This document shows positions 54,231 to 63,971 of a stretch of 64,000 nt of DNA, piece after piece (the first letter of the stretch is position 1; every line of letters starts with the position of its first letter). The stretch spans positions 1 to 64,000 of the forward strand of contig CAJJBW010000008.1 in the NCBI GenBank assembly GCA_905182515.1, read 5' to 3'. Position numbers and translations under genes: made by a program. This DNA comes from an uncultured Candidatus Poseidoniales archaeon (GTDB lineage: Archaea > Thermoplasmatota > Poseidoniia > Poseidoniales > Thalassarchaeaceae). Below the pieces are notes generated by a model that made no database searches, was not told the origin of the DNA, and saw only the letters and a program-made list of their open reading frames with translations.

Positions 54231-54235
54231 TTGAG

Positions 54236-54973
54236 TTAAGAACCAATATAAATTCTAGAAAGTATTTCTAAAAAACTAGGAATTTCAGGTGCCAATATTA
54301 TTAGCAAAGGAATCCCTATTCGTGGAGTAAAACTTTCCCAACCATCGGCCATGAGATAACAGAGATTTCTAATGTACGCCCATCTGGTAGCAAGTAAGAG
54401 GTATGTCAGAACAATCGATGAACAAGTTACGGCAGAGAATGAATTTATATGATTATTGAGTTCCAATGCCAATGCTGGATATCCGTTCAATCCTGAATGT
54501 ACCACAACACCATAAATTACCAATGCACCTACGGTTGTCGTCCCATCTTTTTTAGGTAAAGTTCCGAATATCGGATCTAATCCAAGGGTTAGGATTACTG
54601 ATACACAAAATATTCTAATAATTGAGATTAATTTGACTTCTGCGTTAGATACAAACAATGGTATTAGGCCCAATGTAAAGAATATTAGAAAAATCCCTAA
54701 AGTCCAGAATATCTTATTATCGAAGAATTTTAGCATTCTGTTGGTATAGTCTCTTAATTCCCTTTCATATGTTCCTCCAGGGCGACCTTGCCATTGAACT
54801 AACCATATTTCTTGAACTACAAATCCGACCGCCAAACTAAATATCAAGGCATCTGGAATTAGATTAATTGGAACTTCTTCAATACTTCCTACTAATAATC
54901 CAATAACTATGCTAATTATCAAATTCACTGGCACCGTTTTTAGGAAATCACTACCGTACACCTTACTCGCCAA
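54236..54973 (-). CDS. Multipass membrane protein, unknown function
   Basis: 245 residues with about six hydrophobic segments (near 10-30, 38-58, 92-112, 118-138, 150-170 and 178-200, with another near the C-terminus). No catalytic or transport motif recognised; the loop WQGRPGGTYERELRDYTNRML is basic and probably cytoplasmic. Convergent with the coiled-coil set. Confidence 0.65.
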   Translation of the reverse strand: MASKVYGSDFLKTVPVNLIISIVIGLLVGSIEEVPINLIPDALIFSLAVGFVVQEIWLVQWQGRPGGTYERELRDYTNRMLKFFDNKIFWTLGIFLIFFTLGLIPLFVSNAEVKLISIIRIFCVSVILTLGLDPIFGTLPKKDGTTTVGALVIYGVVVHSGLNGYPALALELNNHINSFSAVTCSSIVLTYLLLATRWAYIRNLCYLMADGWESFTPRIGIPLLIILAPEIPSFLEILSRIYIGS

Positions 54974-55063
54974 CTATGAATTAAATAAATCATCCCTGCA
55001 TTTAAATTTTCTTGAATAAACCGCAGTCTTTTTGTCTGTAACTATAATCGCTTACTGATTAGT

Positions 55064-55882
55064 ATGGGCGCTGGCGACACCGGAGAAATAAAGAAAATGA
55101 AAAAAAAAGCGTATAATAAGGAACTTTTTAGATTGCAACTAGAACTCATCAAATTACAAGAATGGGTCAAAGTCAAAGGACTCAAAGTAGTAGTCATTTT
55201 TGAAGGTCGAGATGCTGCAGGTAAAGGAGGAGTAATAAAGAGAATAACTCAGTATCTTAATCCTAGAGTGGCAAAAGTTGCTGCATTACCTGCGCCAACC
55301 GAACGGGAAAAGACGGAATGGTATTTTCAAAGATATGTGGACCATTTGCCTGCAGCAGGTGAAATCGTTCTTTTCGATCGAAGCTGGTATAATAGGGCTG
55401 GAGTGGAAAAAGTTATGGGTTTCTGTACGGAAAAAGAATATGAAAGTTTCCTTAGGGCTTGCCCTACATTTGAAAGAATGCTAATACGTTCTGACACCAT
55501 TCTGCTAAAATACTGGTTTTCTGTTTCCGATGAAGAACAATTGAAAAGATTTGAAGACAGATTGTCACAACCACACAAAAGATGGAAATTAAGTCCTATG
55601 GATTTAGAATCATTAACTAGGTGGGAGGAGTATTCAGAGGCCAAAGACAATATGTTTGCATACACAGATACCAAAAAATCACCATGGTATGTAGTAAACT
55701 CTGATGTTAAAAAACACGCACATATTAATTGCATCAGTCATTTATTGTCCCAAATATCTTATGAAGATCTAACTCCATCTAAAATAGAATTGCCAATTAG
55801 GAAAAAATCAAGAGGTTACATAAGGCCCCCTCAAGATGAACAAACTTTCGTTCCAAATTCCCACTTACAATTTACAGAATAA
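55064..55882 (+). CDS. ppk2: Polyphosphate kinase 2 (PPK2)
   Basis: Transfers phosphate between polyphosphate and nucleotides. 272 residues: Walker A FEGRDAAGKGGVI (about residue 46), lid and substrate region RVAKVAALPAPTEREKTEWYFQRYVDHLPA, Walker B VLFDRSWYNRAGVEKVMGF and FERMLIRSDTILLKYWFSVSDEEQ, then RRW-type RWKLSPMDLES. Family members use ADP, GDP or AMP; which one cannot be read here. Suggests polyphosphate as an energy or phosphate store. Confidence 0.95.
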   Translation: MGAGDTGEIKKMKKKAYNKELFRLQLELIKLQEWVKVKGLKVVVIFEGRDAAGKGGVIKRITQYLNPRVAKVAALPAPTEREKTEWYFQRYVDHLPAAGEIVLFDRSWYNRAGVEKVMGFCTEKEYESFLRACPTFERMLIRSDTILLKYWFSVSDEEQLKRFEDRLSQPHKRWKLSPMDLESLTRWEEYSEAKDNMFAYTDTKKSPWYVVNSDVKKHAHINCISHLLSQISYEDLTPSKIELPIRKKSRGYIRPPQDEQTFVPNSHLQFTE

Positions 55883-55899
55883 ATTTTTACAGTGATATC

Positions 55900-57123
55900 A
55901 TGTCAGTAAAATTTAATTCATTATTGCTAGTTATAGCCGTATTCTTATCAGGCTGTACCGGCATCCTAGATGTTGATGATGACGATGATGGTTTTATAGA
56001 TACAATGGATAAATTCCCAAATGATCCAAATGAATGGTCAGATAATGATGATGATGGAGTTGGCGATAATTCTGATCAAGACGATGATGATGATGGTTTT
56101 TCAGACTTACTTGAAATGGAATGTGTATCCGAACCATTGAATGCCACCTCAACTCCACTTGATAATGATGGAGATGGCATTTGCGATGAGTTAGATTCGG
56201 ACATTGATGGCGATGAATTACCTAATACTTGGGAAATTTCACATGGCTTTGACCCCTATGATGAAGATGACAAACTTATTTGCCACAATGAATCAAGATA
56301 CTGTTTAAGATCTTATGATAATTTCACATTTGCAGAAACTCATAACTCATTCTCTACAGTTGAAGATGGAGTTTGGATGGCAGTTAATCATATGACTGCA
56401 TTACAGGCACAATGGGATGGCGGAATTAGGGCATTTATGTTAGATACACATCATTTGTCAAAAGAAGATAATGAGTCCTATGATGTACGTTTTTGCCATG
56501 GAGATCCAAATTCTGATTTTCTTCATCCTTGTTCATACTCAGAAGTAAATGCGTATATATGGTTGAGTAATTTACATTCCTTGATGAATAATAGTAGTGG
56601 GGATGTCGTATCTATTTTATTGGAGAATTATGTCCCAGCAGAGCATTTGGATTTGTTATTTAATCAAACTGGCTTATCAGAATTAGTTTATATTCATAAT
56701 ATTGGAGATCTTTGGCCTTCACTGGGGGAAATGGTACTATCCGGTAAAAGATTAGTTGTTTTTTGGGATTGGCAATTCGATGAACAATATCCTTGGTTGC
56801 ATCATGCATGGACTTACAGTTGGGACAATCCCTATGGTGAAGATCAACAGTCTGAAATGTCTTGTAAGTTGAATCGTGGAGATCAAAGTCAGCCAGTTTG
56901 GCATCTTAATAATTGGCTCAGTAGTATTTATGGTTTTGCAGACCCTATTCGTTCAAAGGAAGTAAATGATTATGATGTCTTACTTCAAAGGGCTATAGAT
57001 TGTTGGCAAGAAAATGATAATCGACCAACTTTCATAGCCGTAGATTTCTGGGAAGATGGAGAACTACTCAATGTTACAAAATCTCTAAATGATATGCAAA
57101 ATTGGTCTATTGCTATTGAATAA
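55900..57123 (+). CDS. Lipoprotein with calcium-binding repeats and a PI-PLC-like domain
   Basis: 407 residues. An N-terminal signal with lipobox LSGC (Cys about residue 19), then three to four Asp-rich thrombospondin type 3-like repeats (DVDDDDDGFIDTMDKFPNDPNEW, DNDDDGVGDNSDQDDDDDGFSD, DNDGDGICDELDSDIDGD) that should bind calcium. From about residue 145 a phosphatidylinositol-specific phospholipase C X-like barrel follows: FTFAETHNSFST, WDGGIRAFMLDTHH, VRFCHGDPNS and GDVVSILLENYVPAEHL, with the two catalytic His positions. A cell-surface lipid or phosphodiester hydrolase is likely. Overlaps no neighbours; starts 17 bases after ppk2. Confidence 0.8.
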   Translation: MSVKFNSLLLVIAVFLSGCTGILDVDDDDDGFIDTMDKFPNDPNEWSDNDDDGVGDNSDQDDDDDGFSDLLEMECVSEPLNATSTPLDNDGDGICDELDSDIDGDELPNTWEISHGFDPYDEDDKLICHNESRYCLRSYDNFTFAETHNSFSTVEDGVWMAVNHMTALQAQWDGGIRAFMLDTHHLSKEDNESYDVRFCHGDPNSDFLHPCSYSEVNAYIWLSNLHSLMNNSSGDVVSILLENYVPAEHLDLLFNQTGLSELVYIHNIGDLWPSLGEMVLSGKRLVVFWDWQFDEQYPWLHHAWTYSWDNPYGEDQQSEMSCKLNRGDQSQPVWHLNNWLSSIYGFADPIRSKEVNDYDVLLQRAIDCWQENDNRPTFIAVDFWEDGELLNVTKSLNDMQNWSIAIE

Positions 57124-57195
57124 TATGAATATTAGTTAACATTTTTAATTGGAATAATCCCAAAGCAGATTATCTATTGCCGTGCCCCCTAGTTC

Positions 57196-57912
57196 ATGCA
57201 AAGGTGTGGAGCAACAGAGGTTTCGATGGCTCTTTCGTCCAATGAAGATGTATCTTTAATTCTGGTTCTTCGAGATACTACTGATAAAGATGTGTTGAGT
57301 ATTATGCAACTTGCAAAAGACAAAAATATCCCAATTAAAGAAGGCTCAGAAAGAGATTTATGGAGGATGGCAAGAGACAATAAAGGTCCAAATAAACCTC
57401 AAGTTTTGGCTCTTGTAGGCAGGAATCCTTATGATGGTATAGAAGAAACCCTTTCCAATGGAGGTATTGTTTGGTTACTTGCTGGGGCTAAATATCCTGT
57501 TAATATAGGATTTACTATCAGGACAGCCGAAGTTAGTGGTGCAAATGCAGTATTTATTGATAGTGAAATCAGTAATACTGAGAGAAAAGGTGCTCTCAGA
57601 GCCTCTATGAAAGCACACCGTTTCATACCAATACATTGGGTTAATGGTGAATCAATTGTAGATAAGGCAAAGTCCAATGGATTCAAAATTATATCAATCG
57701 AAGATGTTGGTAAAAAAACTCCTTGGGAGGAAGATTTAACTGGAAATATAATGCTTATAATAGGGGGGGAAAGATCGGGAATCTCCGATGCAATACTTCA
57801 GAAATCTGATAGTATTTTGAAAATACCAATGACTGGTTTTGTCCCCTCTTTTAATCTTCAGGCTCCTATGGCAATAGTTTCCGCAGAGGCACAGCGTCAA
57901 CGTTCTGCTTAA
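57196..57912 (+). CDS. SpoU/TrmH family RNA 2'-O-methyltransferase
   Basis: Knotted SPOUT-fold methyltransferase acting on tRNA or rRNA. 238 residues: an N-terminal RNA-binding part with KNIPIKEGSERDLWRMARDN, then the catalytic domain with YPVNIGFTIRTAEVSGANAVF (motif 1 with N-x-G-x-x-x-R-T-A), IIGGERSGISDAIL (motif 2) and LKIPMTGFVPSFNLQAPMAIV (motif 3). The target site cannot be deduced. Motif 3 is slightly altered from the usual IPM-G---SLNVS. Confidence 0.88.
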   Translation: MQRCGATEVSMALSSNEDVSLILVLRDTTDKDVLSIMQLAKDKNIPIKEGSERDLWRMARDNKGPNKPQVLALVGRNPYDGIEETLSNGGIVWLLAGAKYPVNIGFTIRTAEVSGANAVFIDSEISNTERKGALRASMKAHRFIPIHWVNGESIVDKAKSNGFKIISIEDVGKKTPWEEDLTGNIMLIIGGERSGISDAILQKSDSILKIPMTGFVPSFNLQAPMAIVSAEAQRQRSA

Positions 57913-57992
57913 CATAAAATTTTCTAATTATCAACTCACAGAGTGAAACTATTGACCCCTAATTTGATGGTACTACGCCTTGCCCTAGATAT

Positions 57993-59735
57993 GTGGAGAT
58001 ACCTGGTGAACTTACTTCAATGCTCGAAGGAGAACATGGTCCGACCAAACAAAAAGCTGCTCGTTTAGTGGTAGATCTAGCGGCTACGGCGGCTGCTACA
58101 AAATTTATTAGATGTAATAATTCGCATGTCTCTGGCGTCAGCGTGATAACTGGAGGGCACGGTTTAAGGAGATTTCTTTCAGATCTTTCGGGCGACCCTC
58201 AAGGTAAAGTCGTAATACCCACAACACTCAATTCTGCAGGTTGTGACTTGGAAAAAATTGATGAAATGGATATAGATTATCCCGATTTCTTAAAGTATCA
58301 ATTTGAGATAGTTCAGGCATATTCTGATTTAGGAATTGATGCTACTTTGTCCTGTACGCCTTATGATCAAGGGATTGACTCCGGTGAAGGCATTGGATCA
58401 TGGGCAGAATCCAATGCGGTTTGTTTCTCAAATTCTTATACTTCTTTAATTACAAATCGCGAATCTGGCCTATCTGCAATTGCTACTGCACTAACCGGAT
58501 GGGCTCCTTACTGGGGGTTACATATTCCCGAAAACCGTATTCCTAATATCCTTGTTAATGTTACTTGTGATATGTCAGATACTACAGATTGGAGTATACT
58601 TGGTGATTGGATAGGTAAGCAAATAAGGCCAGAGTGGAATTTACCTTGGGGCTCAATGCCGTATATTACTGGATTACCAAAACAAATTTCCTTTGAAATG
58701 CGTAAAGCACTTGCTGCTGCTGCTGCTAACTATGGATGTCCAATGTTGTGGATCGATGGGCATTCCTCAAAACCTGTTTCTAACAATTTTCAAGCGGAAA
58801 TTATTTTTGATAAGTCAGAATTATCTACTAGATATTTGGAGCTGTCACCAAAAGGAATTGTTGATTTAGTTGTAATAGGGTGTCCACAAGCCAGTATTGG
58901 AGAGGCCAGAGCAACTGCAGCAGCGGCCAGGGCACGGATGGAACTTGGTGAACAAATTGAGAATCAACGCCTATGGCTTTTCACAAGTCGGTATAATTAT
59001 GAAATCCTAGATGCAGATGGTACAGTAGGTATCTTGGAAGAGGCAGGCGTGCTAATTCTAAGGGACACTTGCCCCGAAGTAACTCCATATAATAGAAAAC
59101 ACTACAATCATATCTTAACTAATTCACTTAAGGCTGAGCATTATTTAACCAGCGGACTCAATCGTATGCCTACTAGTGTTGCAACAATACATGACTGCGT
59201 CTCTCATGCTTTCGACGATAAACTTCTGACTGGTCCCCGGCCTATTCTAAATTCAAAGACTACCAAGTCTATCGCTTCTGCAAAAATACATCAAAAATCA
59301 GATATTACGATAATGGGAAAAGGTTTACCGAGTCAAACTGAATGGAAGGTTACTGGTAAAGCACTGGTAACCGATGTTCCAATTACATACTTGGGCTATG
59401 TTAATCGAGATACAGGGGAAATAGAAGAACCCGGTCACCCCTTAGATGGAATTCTTATAGAAGATACTATCTTAATTTATCCAAAAGGTTCAGGTTCTAC
59501 AGTTGCGCCATTTGTTCTTATGGGGCTTATTTACACTAATAAAGGCCCTAAAGCAATAGTAAACACTGATGTTTGCCCTTTAACTTTGCCTGCAACTTCT
59601 CTACTAGACCTTCCTTATGCATACGGTTTCACCTCAGACCCAACTATTGAAATAAATACTGGCGATGAAGTAGAAATGTCCCTTAAAGAGGGGATTACCT
59701 GTCTCAAAGTACTGGTTAGAAATAGCGAGGATTGA
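57993..59735 (+). CDS. Mevalonate-5-phosphate dehydratase-like aconitase X, large and small subunits fused
   Basis: 580 residues starting at GTG 57993. Residues 1 to about 415 are the AcnX (DUF521) large subunit: LEGEHGPTKQKAARLVV, IPTTLNSAGCDLEKID, CTPYDQGIDSGEGIGSWAESNAVCFSNS with cluster-ligand Cys, and VVIGCPQASIGEARATA. Residues about 430-580 are the DUF126 swivel (small) subunit: GKALVTDVPITYLGYV, HPLDGILIEDTILIYPKGSGSTVAPFVLMGL and CPLTLPATSLLDLPY. In archaea this enzyme dehydrates mevalonate 5-phosphate in the modified mevalonate pathway, usually as two polypeptides. Hydroxyproline dehydratases are related, so substrate is inferred. Confidence 0.82.
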   Translation: MEIPGELTSMLEGEHGPTKQKAARLVVDLAATAAATKFIRCNNSHVSGVSVITGGHGLRRFLSDLSGDPQGKVVIPTTLNSAGCDLEKIDEMDIDYPDFLKYQFEIVQAYSDLGIDATLSCTPYDQGIDSGEGIGSWAESNAVCFSNSYTSLITNRESGLSAIATALTGWAPYWGLHIPENRIPNILVNVTCDMSDTTDWSILGDWIGKQIRPEWNLPWGSMPYITGLPKQISFEMRKALAAAAANYGCPMLWIDGHSSKPVSNNFQAEIIFDKSELSTRYLELSPKGIVDLVVIGCPQASIGEARATAAAARARMELGEQIENQRLWLFTSRYNYEILDADGTVGILEEAGVLILRDTCPEVTPYNRKHYNHILTNSLKAEHYLTSGLNRMPTSVATIHDCVSHAFDDKLLTGPRPILNSKTTKSIASAKIHQKSDITIMGKGLPSQTEWKVTGKALVTDVPITYLGYVNRDTGEIEEPGHPLDGILIEDTILIYPKGSGSTVAPFVLMGLIYTNKGPKAIVNTDVCPLTLPATSLLDLPYAYGFTSDPTIEINTGDEVEMSLKEGITCLKVLVRNSED

Positions 59736-59761
59736 TGACTTAAAACCTCTTCTCCCGGTTC

Positions 59762-61888
59762 GTGGCCGCTCCTCCTGCTCCTCATCCTTGCCAAGAATAT
59801 GATCTGGGAAAATTCGAAATATTGGCTAGAGACGGTGCTTCTAGAATTGGAAGACTTCATACAAAGCATGGTCCACTAAACACTCCTATGCTTTTGCCAG
59901 TCATTAATCCCAATATCAGGACAATTGAACCCAAAGAAATGTGGGAGAAATTTGGAATTGGAGGAATAATAACTAATTCCTACATAATATGGAAGCATGA
60001 TAAATTAAAAAATTTAATACTTGAAAAAGGTGTACATGAAGTACTAGATTTTCCAGGGGTAATTGTAACTGATTCAGGTACTTTCCAATCCTATGTATAC
60101 GGGGATGTGGAAGTAGGAGTTTCTGAAATAGTACAGTTTCAGAAAGATATTGGAGTAGATATAGGCACAATGCTAGATATTTTTGGACGTCCAGATATGT
60201 CCAGGTCACAACTTGAATATGCCGTCGAGGAAACAGCGAATAGAGCCACCGAATCTCTAAAAGTTGCAGGAAATAATTTACTCCTTAATGGACCAATTCA
60301 AGGTGGCTTACATGAAGACCTACGTGCCCTTTCAGGATCTCTGATGTCATCAATAGAGGGAGAACATCGTAATTTTGCTATACATCCAATTGGAGGAATA
60401 GTGCCATTAATGGAAAATCAGAGATATAAAGAATTATTTCAGATTCTATTATCTTCAAAATCTGAAATTCCTGCTAATCGTCCAATTCATTTCTTTGGTT
60501 GTGGGCACCCGCTATTATTTCCTCTTTCAATCGCTTTAGGGGTTGATATTTTTGATAGTGCGGCTTATGTATTGTTTGCAAGAGATGATAGACTTTTATC
60601 TCCTACAGGAACTATCAAATTACAAGATATCAATGAATGGCCGATATCTTCCAATGCGCTCTTTAGTACAACACCCGAAGAAGTAAAAAATATGGATAAA
60701 AATGAACGTACTTCATTACTATCACGTCATAATTTAGAAATTACTCAAGCGGAACTCTCCAGATGCAGAGCCGCAATCCGCGATGGGAAGATATGGCAAT
60801 TAGCGGAGCAAAGAAGCCACTGTTCACCACAACTAAGGACAGCATTCCTATGGGTTCTTGATCAATTAAACGAGGCTGGAGAAGGCCCGGTAGGTGAGTC
60901 AATTTTGGATATTATATCATCTACTAATCCAGTAAGGAAAGGCGGTGAATCTCTAAGTCATGATATAGAATTAAGGCCTCATATTTTACACCTACAAGCA
61001 CTCTTGGCCACCAGATGGAAAAGTCCTGGGTCATGGTGGGATGGTTCAACATCTGATCCAAAACGCTTAGTCATAATTGAAAAAAAAGCACCACCATGGA
61101 GAATTTCTTCCCTACAATCAATCATTTCATATCTTATTGAGGAGCCTAATACTATCCCTCTAATTGTTACTCCTTTAGGGATAATCCCTTTTTCCTTAGA
61201 GGATTTATCGCCATGGTGCCATTTAGATGGATCTAATGAAATGTGGAATATCAGTTATGATGAAGACGAAATTTTTGAATTTCTAGTTGATTTAGGGTTA
61301 GAGGAAATACCTTACATTATGGTACCTCCAGAATCTGATTATGATGACGATACTCCAAATAATGAACAAATAATGGATTGGCTTGATAGATGTGCTATAG
61401 TAGACAAATTAGCCCTTTTGTGTTCCATAAGTCCAAGCAATGGGTGCAAGTTTACTGAGGGTATGTCAAGTAGACGCTCAAATACCAACCGAATGGTAAA
61501 TGTATACGCTGATGGTAAACATATATTGTCTCCTAGATTATCAGATGGAGGAATTTCATTAACTCTTGAGGGTGCAAAAATTCTAGCTAAAATGTTCCCA
61601 GAAGTACCAAATTTTGAAAAAGAAGCTAAAGATTTAGAATATTCTGGAATTCCTAAAATTTGTATTATTGACGATGCAATACCATTTGTCGGAATAGGGA
61701 GAAATGTTATGCACGGATATATTTCAGGTGCCGATGAGCACATTATCCCTGGGCAGCCTTGCTTAGTTGTGGATTCACTGGGAAATCTTGTAGCCCATGG
61801 TACAGCATTAACAACTTCAACAGAGATGCGAGTTCTTAAAAAAGGAATTGCCGTTAAAATCAGAGGTGGGGCATTAAAGATTTCATAA
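59762..61888 (+). CDS. tgtA: Archaeosine tRNA-guanine transglycosylase (arcTGT), zinc cysteines absent
   Basis: Exchanges guanine 15 of tRNA for preQ0 in archaeosine synthesis. 708 residues: an N-terminal barrel with HGPLNTPMLLPVINPN, VTDSGTFQSYVYGD, IQGGLHEDLR, HPIGGIVPLM, FGCGHPLLFPLSIALGVDIFDSAAYVLFARDDR (catalytic Asp), an arc-specific insertion and a C-terminal PUA domain (FVGIGRNVMHGYISGADEHIIPGQPCLVV). The usual zinc site PCSCPVCS in this family reads WPISSNALFS here, so all three cysteines are lost, while the fourth ligand position (SRHNLE) remains. GTG 59762 is the start. Confidence 0.9.
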   Translation: MAAPPAPHPCQEYDLGKFEILARDGASRIGRLHTKHGPLNTPMLLPVINPNIRTIEPKEMWEKFGIGGIITNSYIIWKHDKLKNLILEKGVHEVLDFPGVIVTDSGTFQSYVYGDVEVGVSEIVQFQKDIGVDIGTMLDIFGRPDMSRSQLEYAVEETANRATESLKVAGNNLLLNGPIQGGLHEDLRALSGSLMSSIEGEHRNFAIHPIGGIVPLMENQRYKELFQILLSSKSEIPANRPIHFFGCGHPLLFPLSIALGVDIFDSAAYVLFARDDRLLSPTGTIKLQDINEWPISSNALFSTTPEEVKNMDKNERTSLLSRHNLEITQAELSRCRAAIRDGKIWQLAEQRSHCSPQLRTAFLWVLDQLNEAGEGPVGESILDIISSTNPVRKGGESLSHDIELRPHILHLQALLATRWKSPGSWWDGSTSDPKRLVIIEKKAPPWRISSLQSIISYLIEEPNTIPLIVTPLGIIPFSLEDLSPWCHLDGSNEMWNISYDEDEIFEFLVDLGLEEIPYIMVPPESDYDDDTPNNEQIMDWLDRCAIVDKLALLCSISPSNGCKFTEGMSSRRSNTNRMVNVYADGKHILSPRLSDGGISLTLEGAKILAKMFPEVPNFEKEAKDLEYSGIPKICIIDDAIPFVGIGRNVMHGYISGADEHIIPGQPCLVVDSLGNLVAHGTALTTSTEMRVLKKGIAVKIRGGALKIS

Positions 61889-61969
61889 TAATCATGAACG
61901 AGTTAGGGATTATTTGAAATGACTAGCGCCGAATGCATGTTTAATAATTAGTGAGCAGGTGCAACTAAA

Positions 61970-62968
61970 ATGTCAGAAGATATTAATCAAGAATGGGCTA
62001 TAGAGACTAAAAATCTCTGTAAGATGTACGGCCCACACTTGGCATTGGATGATGTAAATTTACGAATTCCAAAAGGTGCAGTAGGCGTACTCGGGCCAAA
62101 TGGAGCTGGAAAATCAACTCTTTTCAAGTGCATACTGGGTCTTATACAAATTACTTCAGGAAGCGGAAGTGTCCTTGGCTTTGATATTAGGACGGAAGGT
62201 AATTTGATTCGTTCAAAGATTGGATATATGCCAGAATATGATGCACTAGATCCCGGTTTATCTGCTATTGATCAAGTAAGGTATTCTGGAGAAATACTTG
62301 GTATGAATACAGATATTGCTACACAACGTGCCCACGAGGTATTGGAATATGTTGGTCTCAAAGAACAGAGATATAGGAAAATAGATACTTTCAGTTCTGG
62401 GATGAAACAAGCAACAAAGTTAGCCTGTGCATTAATACACGATCCTGAAATATTAATTTGCGATGAACCAACTAATGGTTTAGATAAAAGAGCCCGCAAA
62501 TTCATGCTAAATACTCTTAGAAGAACTGCTGAAGAGGGAGGTAGAACTGTATTATTGAGTAGTCACGTTATGGAAGATGTTCAAGAAGTATGTGATAGTA
62601 TTTTGATGATATATAAAGGAAAAGTAGTTCTTCAAAAAAGTATCGATGAGCTTGTTGAGCAGGTAGATTCTGAAATTGAATTAACAATATGGGGCGGTGC
62701 GTCAAATATGGAAATTCAACTAATTAAAAAAGGCTATAATGTTAGGAGGCTCGGTCGAATTTTAAGGGTGACTTTAATTGATGAAGATACTATTTCTGGA
62801 ATTTTAAAAGTCGCCGCAGAGTGCGGAGTCCAAGTACGCCAATTAAAAGAATATAAGCCAGATTTAGAAGATATTTTCCTCTTAATAATGGATAAATTAG
62901 GGGAAGAAATTAAAGTGACTTCTGATTTAATGACTGCCGAGCACTCAGGAGGTGTTTCTAATGCCTGA
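61970..62968 (+). CDS. ABC-2 type transporter ATPase
   Basis: ATP-binding subunit of an exporter. 332 residues: Walker A GPNGAGKSTLFK, Q-loop IGYMPEYDAL, signature FSSGMKQATKLACAL (divergent from LSGGQ), Walker B EILICDEPTNGLD and the H-loop LLSSHVMEDV. The C-terminal 90 residues form the extra domain found in ABC-2 ATPases. The start ATG 61970 has GCAGGTGC before it. It overlaps the permease gene by eight bases. Confidence 0.92.
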   Translation: MSEDINQEWAIETKNLCKMYGPHLALDDVNLRIPKGAVGVLGPNGAGKSTLFKCILGLIQITSGSGSVLGFDIRTEGNLIRSKIGYMPEYDALDPGLSAIDQVRYSGEILGMNTDIATQRAHEVLEYVGLKEQRYRKIDTFSSGMKQATKLACALIHDPEILICDEPTNGLDKRARKFMLNTLRRTAEEGGRTVLLSSHVMEDVQEVCDSILMIYKGKVVLQKSIDELVEQVDSEIELTIWGGASNMEIQLIKKGYNVRRLGRILRVTLIDEDTISGILKVAAECGVQVRQLKEYKPDLEDIFLLIMDKLGEEIKVTSDLMTAEHSGGVSNA

Positions 62969-63971
62969 TGATATTGACATTAGAAGTTCACAAACAAGAA
63001 TGGAGGTCGCATATGGCTCCGGAGATGGCGACGAGAATATGGTTGCCATAGTTGCAAAAAAAGAAGCAAGTCTAGGTACTATTTTTGATCAATCTTACAA
63101 GCCGTGGGATGGGGAATTAGGGCCCAGATGGATGCGTAATTACTCAATTTACCGACATCATGTATACGGCCTTTTCACAAGTAAAGGCCATAGATATTAT
63201 CACCCCTTCGTACGACTCACTATCTTGGTAATATTTTTAGCATCTCTAACGCCAATACCAATGTTATTCCTTTCGTCTCTTCTGCCGGGCCAGGATGGAG
63301 ATATTTTATCTAAAATGTGGGGAATTAATAGGTTCAACTTATGGGGGCAAATTTTAGGATATTTCCCTAGAAATCTATGTATGTGGCCTCTATTAACAGC
63401 ATTAGTCGTTGGGGGAATGATATCTGACGATAGAAGAAATGGAACTAGTGCGATATATTTTTCTCGCCCTATAAATCGTTTTGATTACACTGCAATGAAA
63501 TTTCTAAGTGTATCTGTAATTTTAGGTTTTGTAATACTATTCTCATATTTTGCATATTATACTTCCGCCATAGTTTTCCGTGGAGAAGGTTGGGCATATT
63601 TGATAGACACATTGCCATTATTCATCGGTGGAATGATATCTGGAATCATTTTGATAATAACATATACTTCAATTGGTTTAGCCTTATCAAGTATTAGCCA
63701 AAGTCGTTTTTTTGCAGCCATCGGTTTCCTTAGTGTCATATATGGGACTAAAATTATAGCTTTATTGATTGATTTGCAATTCGACACCTCAATAATGTAT
63801 ATTCTTAGTCCGTATGATTGTTTAGCACATTTAGGGCAGTTCTTACTTGGCTTGGAATTAAATTATAGTCACCCATTAGCATTTTCTATAGTATCTTTAA
63901 TATCTTTTAATATTATTTCTATGGGTATTTTGATATCTCGTATCAGCTCAATGGAGGTTACCAGGGAATGA
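62961..63971 (+). CDS. ABC-2 type transporter permease
   Basis: 336-residue membrane subunit partnering the preceding ATPase. The GTG at 62952 opens the frame, but GGAGG at 62948-62952 points to ATG 62961. A long cytoplasmic N-terminus (about 85 residues) is followed by about six helices from residue 90 on: IPMLFLSSLLPG, LLTALVVGGMISDDRRNGTSAIYFSRPINRFDYTAMKFL and later spans. The DDRRNGTSAIYFSRP block is typical of ABC-2 permeases. Substrate unknown; the operon continues beyond the window. Confidence 0.85.
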   Translation: MPDDIDIRSSQTRMEVAYGSGDGDENMVAIVAKKEASLGTIFDQSYKPWDGELGPRWMRNYSIYRHHVYGLFTSKGHRYYHPFVRLTILVIFLASLTPIPMLFLSSLLPGQDGDILSKMWGINRFNLWGQILGYFPRNLCMWPLLTALVVGGMISDDRRNGTSAIYFSRPINRFDYTAMKFLSVSVILGFVILFSYFAYYTSAIVFRGEGWAYLIDTLPLFIGGMISGIILIITYTSIGLALSSISQSRFFAAIGFLSVIYGTKIIALLIDLQFDTSIMYILSPYDCLAHLGQFLLGLELNYSHPLAFSIVSLISFNIISMGILISRISSMEVTRE

